From positions 1 to 9,071 of the forward strand of contig JANXYI010000454.1 of assembly GCA_025350085.1 (NCBI GenBank): 9,071 bases of DNA, given 5' to 3'. The DNA comes from Deltaproteobacteria bacterium (GTDB lineage Bacteria; Desulfobacterota; Desulfovibrionia; Desulfovibrionales; Desulfovibrionaceae). Below, piece after piece: positions 1-5,599 of the stretch. How positions within the stretch are numbered: the stretch's first letter is position 1; each line of letters starts with the position of its first letter. Below the pieces are notes generated by a model. It ran no database searches and was not told the DNA's origin. It worked only from the letters and a program-made list of their open reading frames with translations. A program made the translations under genes and the position numbers.

Positions 1-164
1 CCTTGGGCGATCTCGCGCAGGGCGGTGACGGCTTCCTTGTTGTTCGACTCGATGAGCGGGGCGTAGCCCTCGCGGTACTGCTTCACGCGCTTGATGGCCA
101 TCTGGACGATGAGGAAGCGGTTGGGAACCTTAGCCAGACAATCTTCAACAGTGATTCTCGCCAT
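1..164 (-). CDS. rpoZ: RNA polymerase omega subunit, 5' part (cut by window start)
   Basis: The first 54 codons are visible; the 3' end lies outside the window. The translation begins [17 protein letters not shown] and continues with [13 protein letters not shown], the typical N-terminal and central signature of bacterial RpoZ, which binds the beta' subunit and helps assemble core RNA polymerase in the cytoplasm. The ATG (complement of 162-164) is preceded by a good Shine-Dalgarno AAGGAG (complement of 171-176), which fixes the start. The gene lies downstream of the DUF4340 gene on the same strand, 73 bases away, and that gap contains strong GC palindromes. Whether rpoZ is read from its own promoter or by read-through cannot be decided from the sequence; I saw no convincing -35/-10 pair. 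The identification is strong despite truncation. Confidence 0.93.
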   Translation of the reverse strand, partial: MARITVEDCLAKVPNRFLIVQMAIKRVKQYREGYAPLIESNNKEAVTALREIAQ

Positions 165-237
165 GAATGTCTCCTTGCGATAACAAGAGTGGAACAATGC
201 CCCGATATCGGGGCGCCCCGGCTCCGGGTAGGCGCCC
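165..237 (-). promoter_or_regulatory. GC-rich overlapping palindromes between the DUF4340 gene and rpoZ
   Basis: Three inverted repeats occur together. A perfect 16-base palindrome, GCCCCGATATCGGGGC, is at 199-214. An 8-bp GC stem forms between 231-238 and 210-217 with a 13-base loop. A perfect 14-base palindrome, CGCCCCTAGGGGCG, is at 233-246 and spans the TAG stop of the DUF4340 gene. The first two share bases 210-214, so they cannot form at the same time. No T-run follows on either strand, so this is not a standard intrinsic terminator. It could be an mRNA-processing or attenuation structure, or a protein-binding site in the rpoZ leader. The role is inferred; the symmetry is directly visible. 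Confidence 0.4.
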
Positions 238-1593
238 CTAGGGGCGGACCGGACGCGGGGGCAGATAGCCTTGCAATTCCTCGATGATCTGGTTGCCAAC
301 CGGGTAGTACACCTCTTCCGCGCCCACCTTGAGCCAGCACTGGTCCGCGGGCAGCCGGGGGTCGGCATAGAAGGTATAGGTGGACAACACCTTGGCATCC
401 TTCGCAAACAACTCAAGGCTCAGGCGCTGGACAGCCGGATAGGCCAGCTTGCTGGTCGGCTCCGCCTCGAAACGTAATTCTTTAAGGCGCCACAGGGCCA
501 TGTCAAGCCCGGCGACCTTGCGGCCATGCTCGCGGTCCTCCCAGCCCGAGGTGGACTTCTCCACCGTGAGGGTCTGGTTGCCCGTGACCGAATAGATGCG
601 GGCGCTCTCCACCCGGGCCGAGTCAAAGGTGATGACCCCGCGCCACTGCATGTCAAAGGCCAGCCGGAACAGGTTCTTGGCCTTGTCGCGGTCGAGCAGG
701 AACCCGGACGGGTGGCGCGAGCTGCGGCCAAAGACCTGCTCGGCCTCGCCTGCGGGGAAGACCTCCAGGCGCAGGGGCTCCGCGGCCCTGGGCATGAGGA
801 TGTCCAGGGTGAAGGCGGGCCGTCCGGCGGGCTGGCGGTCGTTCTTGGGCAGGATGCTGTCCGCGCTGACGGCCTGGAGGTTGTGCAAAAACAGGCGGAC
901 CTCGGAGGAGGACACCGTGGAGCCCTTGAGCGAGTCCGGGCGCAGGAAGACAAAGGCGTCGTCCTTGCGTTCCAGCTCCCACTGGATGTTCGAGACGCCG
1001 CTCACGGTCAGGTGCTGGGCCTCGTCGGTGCTCAGGTCCAGCAGCCGGTAGTCGTAGTAGTGCTCCGCGGGCTTGTCGATCTGGTGCAGGATGCTGGCGT
1101 CGAGCAGGAGCACGGCCTCCGGCACGAGCGAACTCTGGGCGTACAGGGCCGCGCCGGTGGGCGTCTCGCGGCCGATGGTCAGGAGCACCTCGGCCTGGCC
1201 TGCGGCCACGGGCCGAAGCAAAATGCGCACCAGGGGCTCGGAGAAGCCGTACCCGGCCAGTTCCGCGGCCGGAGCCTGGCCCAGGTTCTGGGTGGGCCGG
1301 TTGTGGGCAATGGCCGCAAGCAGGGCCTCGATCCTGGACTGGTCCGCCGGGGTGGGCAGGGCGTCGGCCTCGGCCCCGGCCACGCGCACGGTCCAGCCCG
1401 AGCCCTCCCGGACCAGGGCGTAGCGCTCGGCCCGGGTGGCGATCTCGATGGAGGCGACGGCGTCGGCCGTATAGGCGGGCCACACGCTGCTGCCCAGGCG
1501 CTGCTCCTGGGTGCTGAGAAACAGGCCGACGCCAAGCGCCAGCAGCAGCACGAGCAGGAGAATGACCCCTGAGCGGGGGAGATGTATCGTCAA
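238..1593 (-). CDS. Membrane-anchored DUF4340 domain protein
   Basis: A 451-residue protein of unknown biochemical role. Residues about 10-27 form one hydrophobic segment after a short basic N-terminus, as in a signal anchor, so the rest is probably periplasmic. The body shows the DUF4340 pattern: a V-x-S-I-E-I strand, then GSGW (65-67 region), then a helix containing LLAAI and N98. A similar unit (LTVEK, SGW at 349-351) recurs near 328-395, and a weaker one near 193-250, suggesting two or three tandem copies. The start is TTG at 1593: an in-frame TAA lies six codons upstream and GGAAGG (complement of 1600-1605) sits six bases before it. DUF4340 proteins are usually encoded beside GldF/GldG-type ABC transporter genes. 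None is adjacent on the upstream side, where a divergent gene lies, so it is probably transcribed from its own promoter. Family assignment is fairly sure; function is unknown. Confidence 0.8.
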   Translation of the reverse strand: MTIHLPRSGVILLLVLLLALGVGLFLSTQEQRLGSSVWPAYTADAVASIEIATRAERYALVREGSGWTVRVAGAEADALPTPADQSRIEALLAAIAHNRPTQNLGQAPAAELAGYGFSEPLVRILLRPVAAGQAEVLLTIGRETPTGAALYAQSSLVPEAVLLLDASILHQIDKPAEHYYDYRLLDLSTDEAQHLTVSGVSNIQWELERKDDAFVFLRPDSLKGSTVSSSEVRLFLHNLQAVSADSILPKNDRQPAGRPAFTLDILMPRAAEPLRLEVFPAGEAEQVFGRSSRHPSGFLLDRDKAKNLFRLAFDMQWRGVITFDSARVESARIYSVTGNQTLTVEKSTSGWEDREHGRKVAGLDMALWRLKELRFEAEPTSKLAYPAVQRLSLELFAKDAKVLSTYTFYADPRLPADQCWLKVGAEEVYYPVGNQIIEELQGYLPPRPVRP

Positions 1594-1798
1594 GGGTGGC
1601 CTTCCAGGTTAGGCATCGGGCTGCGTCCCACGTCAGATATTCTGCCACTGAGCGGCCGGACTCTCGGGAGAACTGGGCGCACCGGAATTGCGCGATAAAC
1701 GGGAACGGAATTCACTATCCGAGCGCGGCTTGCATGTCAAGCGCAAATGGACTAGGTCCAGCCCTTGCGCACCGTGGCACGCCAAAGGAGGACCGGCC
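1594..1798. promoter_or_regulatory. Divergent intergenic region between the DUF4340 and PP-loop genes
   Basis: These 205 bases separate two divergent genes, so promoters for both should lie here. On the plus strand the best pair I see is TTGCAT (1730-1735), a 17-base gap, and TAGGTC (1753-1758); the -10 match is poor. On the minus strand there is an AT-rich patch around 1634-1645 (AGAATATCT) but no good -35. No hairpin with a T-run and no convincing small gene were seen. An open frame continues from the PP-loop gene back to a TTG at 1688, but the ribosome binding site argues against its use. Confidence 0.35.
1784..1791 (+). promoter_or_regulatory. Ribosome binding site that sets the PP-loop gene start
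   Basis: AAAGGAGG lies seven bases before the TTG at 1799-1801. It is the strongest Shine-Dalgarno sequence in the window and is well placed for this TTG. This decides against the 37-codon-longer reading from the TTG at 1688, whose extra residues do not look like a conserved PP-loop protein N-terminus. Confidence 0.75.
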
Positions 1799-2560
1799 TT
1801 GGCTGGATTCGGCAAACTCTCGTACGCCCAGAAGAAATGCGTCAGCACCGTGGGCCAGCTCATGCAGAAGATTGCCATGGCCGGGCCGGGCGCGCGCATC
1901 GGCGTAGCCGTGTCCGGCGGGGTGGACAGCTTCGCGCTCATCAAGACGCTCACCATCCGCAAGAAAATCGTGCCCTTTCCCCTGGAGCTCATGGTCCTGC
2001 ACGTGAACCCGGGCTTTGAGCCGGACAGCCACCGCCCGCTGGTGGACTGGGCCGAAAGCGAGGGGCTTGCCGCGCACATCGAACTGGCCGACCACGGCCC
2101 GCGCGCGCACTCAAGCGAGAACCGCAAGAACTCGCCCTGCTTTTTCTGCAGCATGCTCCGGCGCAAGCGCCTGTTCGACCTCTGCCGGGAATACAGGCTC
2201 ACGCACCTGGCCTTTGGCCACAATGCCGACGACCTGGCGGTGACGTTTTTCATGAACGTGGTCCAGAACGGCCGCGTGGACGGGCTTACGGCCTGCGAGG
2301 ATTTCTTCGGCGGCCGGCTCAAGGTCATCCGCCCGGCCCTGTTCCTGGAGAAATCCTACATGATCGCGGCCGCGCGCCAGTGGGGCCTGCCCATCTGGAA
2401 GAACAGCTGCCCCTCCAGCGGGCAAACGCGCCGAACCGAGATAGCCGACTGGCTGAAACTTCAGACCGGCCAGGACAAGCGCCTCCGCCAGAACGTCTTC
2501 AATGCCCTCAGGCGCTACCAATTGGACCGCCACGGCCTCGGCTTGACCAGTGCTTCCTGA
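1799..2560 (+). CDS. TtcA-like PP-loop ATPase (probable tRNA 2-thiolation protein)
   Basis: Using the TTG at 1799 the protein has 253 residues. It carries the PP-loop ATP-pyrophosphatase motif SGGVDS (residues 39-44), which adenylates a tRNA base in this superfamily. A CFFC pair follows at 114-117, then GHNADD (140-145) and a third cysteine, C204, in CPSSGQTRR. In TtcA, which makes 2-thiocytidine at tRNA position 32, a CxxC pair plus one later cysteine hold a 4Fe-4S cluster, and the spacing here fits. The protein is shorter than E. coli TtcA (about 310 residues), has SGGVDS where E. coli TtcA has SGGKDS, and lacks a second cysteine in the C-terminal motif. TtcA-like is therefore safer than ttcA; another PP-loop tRNA modification enzyme is possible. 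It is divergent from the DUF4340 gene and 66 bases upstream of the M23 gene. No functional link to the flagellar genes is evident. Confidence 0.8.
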   Translation: MAGFGKLSYAQKKCVSTVGQLMQKIAMAGPGARIGVAVSGGVDSFALIKTLTIRKKIVPFPLELMVLHVNPGFEPDSHRPLVDWAESEGLAAHIELADHGPRAHSSENRKNSPCFFCSMLRRKRLFDLCREYRLTHLAFGHNADDLAVTFFMNVVQNGRVDGLTACEDFFGGRLKVIRPALFLEKSYMIAAARQWGLPIWKNSCPSSGQTRRTEIADWLKLQTGQDKRLRQNVFNALRRYQLDRHGLGLTSAS

Positions 2561-2571
2561 TGGGCTAAGAA
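2543..2571 (+). promoter_or_regulatory. Candidate sigma-70 promoter for the M23 peptidase gene
   Basis: TTGACC (2543-2548, five of six matches to TTGACA) is followed after exactly 17 bases by TAAGAA (2566-2571, three of six matches to TATAAT). The -35 box lies inside the last codons of the PP-loop gene, and the start would fall about 45-50 bases before the M23 ATG. If real, the M23 gene can be transcribed apart from the PP-loop gene. The weak -10 keeps this tentative. Confidence 0.3.
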
Positions 2572-2626
2572 ACGAGCACACTAGGATCACTGCCCTGGGG
2601 CAAAGATAACCACACTGGAATAATTC

Positions 2627-3529
2627 ATGTTTTTTGGCCGCTTCCACATCGTCGTCTTCCGCGAGAAACGCGGAACCGCGCGCAAGCTCCAGCTCCAGGG
2701 CTGGATGCTCATGGGCCTGGGCCTGTTACTCGCCCTGCTCGTGGCCGGAAACATGGTCCTTTTGAAAAACTTCGCCGCCAGCGGCAGCCTGGAAAAAAGC
2801 CTCAACCTGACCGAAAAATCCGCCCACGAACAGAAATCCCAGCTGCTCAACCTGAGCCAGAAGCTCGTCACCCTGCAGAAGGATGTTTCGCGCATCCGCG
2901 ACTTCGACTCCAAGCTCCGGGTGATGATCAACCTGGAGCAGGAGAACACCATGAGCGTGGCGGCCCGGGGCGGCCCGGGCCAGGACCTGGCCAAGGGCTA
3001 CCTGCCGCTCTACCGCCAGGAGCTGCTCGCCCGCAAGATGAACGAATTCCTGCGCCAGCTCTCGGTGGAGGCGCGCCTGGAAGAGGTCCGCCAGCAGGAG
3101 ATCATCCAGCGGCTGCGCGCCAACAAGGACGTGCTGGAGGCCACCCCGTCGGTCTGGCCCGCGGGCGGCTGGATCACCTCCGGGTTCGGCTGGCGCACCT
3201 CGCCCTTCACCGGCAAGAAGGAATTCCACAAGGGCCTGGACATCTCCTCCCCGGCCGGCACACCCATCTACGCGCCCTCGCGCGGGGTCGTGGCCTTCAT
3301 CGAGCGCGACCCGGCCTACGGGCTGGTGCTGAATTTGAGCCACGGCACCGGGCTGGCCACCAGCTTCTGCCATCTGCAGCGCGTGGCCGTGAAGCAGGGC
3401 CAGGTGGTCCAGCGCGGCGAGGTGGTGGCCTACATCGGCGACTCCGGCCGCAGCACCGGCCCGCACCTGCACTACGAGGTGCGCATCAGCGGCGTGCCCG
3501 TGAACCCCATGCGCTACATCCTGAACTAG
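2627..3529 (+). CDS. Membrane-anchored coiled-coil M23 family metallopeptidase
   Basis: A 300-residue cell-wall hydrolase. A basic cytoplasmic N-terminus (1-25) leads to one membrane segment (about 26-47). A helical, probably coiled-coil region rich in Leu, Glu, Lys and Gln follows (about 53-105, and again 130-168), and then a LytM/M23 domain (about 177-300). All expected catalytic positions are present: H201 and D205 in HKGLD and H282 in HLH as zinc ligands, with H249 and H280 as the other catalytic histidines. The enzyme is therefore probably active rather than a degenerate LytM regulator. M23 enzymes cut peptide cross-links of peptidoglycan; the topology places the domain in the periplasm. 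The ATG at 2627 has only a weak GGAA before it. The gene sits 141 bases upstream of fliR, so a role in opening the wall for flagella is possible but unproven; general cell-shape or division roles are alternatives. Confidence 0.88.
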   Translation: MFFGRFHIVVFREKRGTARKLQLQGWMLMGLGLLLALLVAGNMVLLKNFAASGSLEKSLNLTEKSAHEQKSQLLNLSQKLVTLQKDVSRIRDFDSKLRVMINLEQENTMSVAARGGPGQDLAKGYLPLYRQELLARKMNEFLRQLSVEARLEEVRQQEIIQRLRANKDVLEATPSVWPAGGWITSGFGWRTSPFTGKKEFHKGLDISSPAGTPIYAPSRGVVAFIERDPAYGLVLNLSHGTGLATSFCHLQRVAVKQGQVVQRGEVVAYIGDSGRSTGPHLHYEVRISGVPVNPMRYILN

Positions 3530-3580
3530 CCGCCTGTTTCCCTCGACTCCGCGCATACCCGCGCCCTTTCCCTTTACGCC

Positions 3581-3596
3581 CGGCACAAGCTGGGCT
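3581..3596 (+). promoter_or_regulatory. Candidate sigma-54 (-24/-12) promoter for the fliR-flhG run
   Basis: CGGCACAAGCTGGGCT can be aligned with the sigma-54 consensus TGGCACRNNNNTTGCW. The -24 GGCAC and the purine match, the -12 GC is at the exact GG-N10-GC spacing, and the last base fits; the first T and the TT before -12 GC do not. Many polar flagellar export genes are sigma-54 dependent, so the position is sensible, about 75 bases upstream of fliR. The same bases form a hairpin, so the match may be coincidental. Confidence 0.3.
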
Positions 3597-3645
3597 AGTC
3601 TCCGGCCCAAGCCTCCGGGCGGTCTAACGCGCGCTGTGCGCTGGG

Positions 3646-3659
3646 CGCTCCGGGGAGCG
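3646..3659 (+). promoter_or_regulatory. Hairpin covering the likely fliR ribosome binding site
   Basis: CGCTC (3646-3650) can pair with GAGCG (3655-3659) around the loop CGGG. The best Shine-Dalgarno-like sequence before fliR, GGGGAG (3652-3657), lies in the loop and 3' arm. It ends 13 bases before the ATG, a long spacing; the only nearer candidate is a weak GGA at 3663-3665. The stem is short, so its effect is uncertain. Confidence 0.35.
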
Positions 3660-3670
3660 TACGGACGTCC

Positions 3671-4456
3671 ATGGACCTCTTCTCCTTCGACCCGCGCACG
3701 GTCATCAGCTTCTACCTCACGCTGTTCCGCATCAGCGTGGTGCTCTTTGTCATGCCCTTTTTCGGCGACACCATGCCGAACATGATCAAGGCCGCTCTGC
3801 TCATCGTGCTGACGCTCGCCGTGTGGCCCAAGCTCTCCTTCCCGGCCCAGTACTTCCCGGCGCATCCGGCCAGCCTGGTGGCCATGTTCGCGGGCGAGAT
3901 CGTGCTCGGCATGGCGCTCGGCATCATCGTGCGCATGCTCGTCGCCGCGGTGCAGATCGGCGGGGCCATCATCAATTTCCAGATGGGCTTCTCCATGGTC
4001 AATTCCATCGACCCGCTCACCGGCCAGCAGGAGCCCGTGACCACGCACTTCCTCTACATGTGCACCATGCTCACCTTCCTGACCCTCAACGGGCATCTGC
4101 ACCTGATCAAGGCCCTGGGCGCCAGCTTCGAGCTCGTGCCGCCCGGCGGGCTGTTCCTGACCCCGCAGCTCATGACCGAGGTCATGCTCTTCTCCAAGCA
4201 GATGTTCGTGCTCGGCGTGCGCATCGCAGCCCCCGTGATCCTGGCCCTGTTCCTGGTGGACCTGTCGCTGGCGCTGATCTCCAAGATGGCCCCGCAGATG
4301 AACGTCATGACCATGGGCTTCCCGCTCAAGATCATGGTCGGCTTCCTGTTCCTGACCTTCATCATGGAGCTGATGGCCGAGTACGTGACGAACTTCATCG
4401 TGGCCATGGACGCGGTATTCTTGCACATCATGCACATCGGCGTGGTCCACCCGTAG
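3671..4456 (+). CDS. fliR: Flagellar export apparatus protein FliR
   Basis: A 261-residue integral membrane protein of the flagellar type III export gate. With FliP and FliQ it forms the helical pore in the centre of the MS ring. The sequence is hydrophobic throughout, with about six membrane or re-entrant segments (about 12-30, 38-54, 70-92, 128-145, 182-203, 218-240). It has the family motifs QIGGAIINFQMGF (95-107), NSIDP (111-115) with its conserved DP, and APQMNVMTMGFPLKI (207-221). Length is normal for FliR. It opens a five-gene same-strand flagellar run; flhB starts 20 bases after its stop. The genes for its usual partners FliP and FliQ are not next to it, since the preceding gene is the M23 peptidase. 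The ATG sits in the 10-base palindrome GTCCATGGAC (3667-3676). Confidence 0.95.
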   Translation: MDLFSFDPRTVISFYLTLFRISVVLFVMPFFGDTMPNMIKAALLIVLTLAVWPKLSFPAQYFPAHPASLVAMFAGEIVLGMALGIIVRMLVAAVQIGGAIINFQMGFSMVNSIDPLTGQQEPVTTHFLYMCTMLTFLTLNGHLHLIKALGASFELVPPGGLFLTPQLMTEVMLFSKQMFVLGVRIAAPVILALFLVDLSLALISKMAPQMNVMTMGFPLKIMVGFLFLTFIMELMAEYVTNFIVAMDAVFLHIMHIGVVHP

Positions 4457-4476
4457 GCATTGGGGACTAAAAACGC

Positions 4477-5541
4477 ATGTCCAGAGAAGATCCGAGCAAG
4501 ACCGAAAAGGCCACGGAAAAGCGCATCAAGAAGACCCGCGACGACGGCAGCGTGCCGAAGTCCGGCGAGGTGAGCACCTGCGTCGTGCTGCTGACCGGCG
4601 TGCTCGCCATGCGCTACATGGGCGAGTATTACTTCAAGAACTTCAGCGAGATCTTCCGTTGGTTCTTCACGGAGGGCATCACCCAGACCCTGAACCAGCA
4701 GACCGTGTACCGCATGTTCCTCTGGTCCGTTGTCAAGATGGCGCTTCTGCTTTTGCCCTTCATGGGCCTCATTGCGCTCGCCGCCTACACCAACCTGCGC
4801 CTGCAGGTGGGCAAGCTCTGGGTGCTCAAGTTCCGCTGGGACCGCATCAACTTCAACATCGCCGCCGCGCTCAAGCAGCTGATCATCAGCCCGGACGCCC
4901 TCGTCCGCCTGGGCCGCAGCATCCTGCAGGCCGCGGTGGTGGGCATCGCCCCGTACCTCGTCATCCGCCAGGAACTGCCCAACCTCATGCCTTTGTTCAA
5001 CCAGAGCGTGCTCGGCATCACCTCGTACATGCTGCTCGTGGCCTACAAAATGTTCTGCTACGCCCTGGTGCCCATGATCCTCATGGCCATAGCCGACCTG
5101 TGGTACACGCGCTGGCGCTACCACGACAACCTGATGATGACCAAGAGCGAGGTCAAGGACGAGCGCAGGCAGGCCGAGGGCGACCCGGAGGTCAAGCAGC
5201 GGCAGTTGCGCAAGATGTTCGAGGTCATGGGCCGCAGGCTCAATTCCACGGTGCCGAAGGCCGACGTGGTCATCACCAACCCCACCCATTACGCCATCGC
5301 CCTGCGCTACGACCTGACCGAGGCCCCGGCGCCCATGGTCCTGGCCAAGGGCGTGGACAGAATCGCCAAGAGAATCCGTGACTTGGCTATCGAGAACGAC
5401 GTCCCCCTGGTCGAAAATCCGCCGCTGGCACAGGCTTTGTATAAGCAGGTGGAAATCGGCGAGACCATCCCCGAGGAGATGTACCAGGCTGTGGCCGCAA
5501 TTCTGGCCCGACTGGCTAAATTCAAGAGCCGCAGAGGCTAA
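4477..5541 (+). CDS. flhB: Flagellar export gate and specificity-switch protein FlhB
   Basis: A 354-residue protein of usual FlhB length. The cytoplasmic N-terminus (DPSKTEKATEKRIKKTRDDG, 5-24) is the standard FlhB start. Four membrane segments follow (about 33-49, 83-104, 146-163, 179-208), then the cytosolic domain. That domain contains the autocleavage motif NPTH at 268-271, where the chain breaks between Asn and Pro so that export can switch from rod-hook to filament substrates. The motif and its neighbourhood (VVITNPTHYAIALRY) are intact. The C-terminal part has the usual GVDRIAKRIRDLAIENDVPLVENPPLAQALY pattern split across 292-322. A GGGGA at 4462-4466 serves as ribosome binding site about ten bases before the ATG. 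It lies between fliR and flhA and is clearly co-directional, probably one operon. Confidence 0.97.
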   Translation: MSREDPSKTEKATEKRIKKTRDDGSVPKSGEVSTCVVLLTGVLAMRYMGEYYFKNFSEIFRWFFTEGITQTLNQQTVYRMFLWSVVKMALLLLPFMGLIALAAYTNLRLQVGKLWVLKFRWDRINFNIAAALKQLIISPDALVRLGRSILQAAVVGIAPYLVIRQELPNLMPLFNQSVLGITSYMLLVAYKMFCYALVPMILMAIADLWYTRWRYHDNLMMTKSEVKDERRQAEGDPEVKQRQLRKMFEVMGRRLNSTVPKADVVITNPTHYAIALRYDLTEAPAPMVLAKGVDRIAKRIRDLAIENDVPLVENPPLAQALYKQVEIGETIPEEMYQAVAAILARLAKFKSRRG

Positions 5542-5561
5542 CTCCTCCTTCCAGGTGATGA

Positions 5562-5588
5562 TCCCGTCGGGTTTACAACCCCGAGGGA
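5562..5588 (+). promoter_or_regulatory. Hairpin sequestering the flhA Shine-Dalgarno sequence
   Basis: In the 58-base flhB-flhA gap, bases 5562-5565 (TCCC) pair with 5585-5588 (GGGA) and 5567-5571 (TCGGG) pair with 5580-5584 (CCCGA). This gives nine base pairs, seven of them G-C, with one bulged G at 5566 and an 8-base loop (TTTACAAC). The 3' arm contains nearly all of GAGGGAG (5583-5589), the flhA ribosome binding site. Folding should reduce flhA translation unless it is opened, for example by ribosomes finishing flhB about 20 bases upstream or by a regulator. Pairing was worked out by hand; the regulatory role is inference. Confidence 0.5.
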
Positions 5589-5599
5589 GCGTCAACATT

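Larger units (their letters stand above)
3530..3670 (+). promoter_or_regulatory. fliR leader region
   Basis: This 141-base gap is the longest non-coding stretch in the plus-strand half and precedes the flagellar genes. It holds a 7-bp hairpin, GCCCGGC-ACAA-GCTGGGC (3578-3595, one G-T pair), which overlaps a sigma-54-like site, and a second hairpin near the fliR start. It has pyrimidine-rich tracts but no T-run after either stem, so there is no clear intrinsic terminator for the M23 gene. No small gene with a good ribosome binding site was seen. Confidence 0.4.

Noticed and set aside
526..1572. Plus-strand frame of 348 codons opposite the DUF4340 gene
   Set aside because: Gly/Gln/Ala-rich shadow of the minus-strand gene, with no recognisable domain.
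1688..1798. Longer N-terminus for the PP-loop protein starting at TTG 1688
   Set aside because: No ribosome binding site there, and AAAGGAGG sits directly before TTG 1799; the extra residues look unconserved.
2591..2602. Inverted repeat TGCCCTGGGGCA before the M23 gene
   Set aside because: Only four to five base pairs with a tiny loop and no T-run; expected by chance in GC-rich DNA.
3578..3600. Intrinsic terminator after the M23 gene
   Set aside because: The hairpin is good but is followed by TAGTCTCC, not a T-run, so it is described only as a hairpin overlapping a possible promoter.
2726..4450. Long minus-strand open frame (574 codons) opposite the M23 and fliR genes
   Set aside because: His/Asp/Glu-rich low-complexity translation typical of the antisense of GC-rich genes; it overlaps two well-identified genes and resembles no family.
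5378..5599. Extended FlhA start inside flhB, or the in-frame ATG at 5558
   Set aside because: The frame is merely open. ATG 5600 has GAGGGAG at suitable distance and gives the typical N-terminus and length; ATG 5558 has only a badly spaced AGG.
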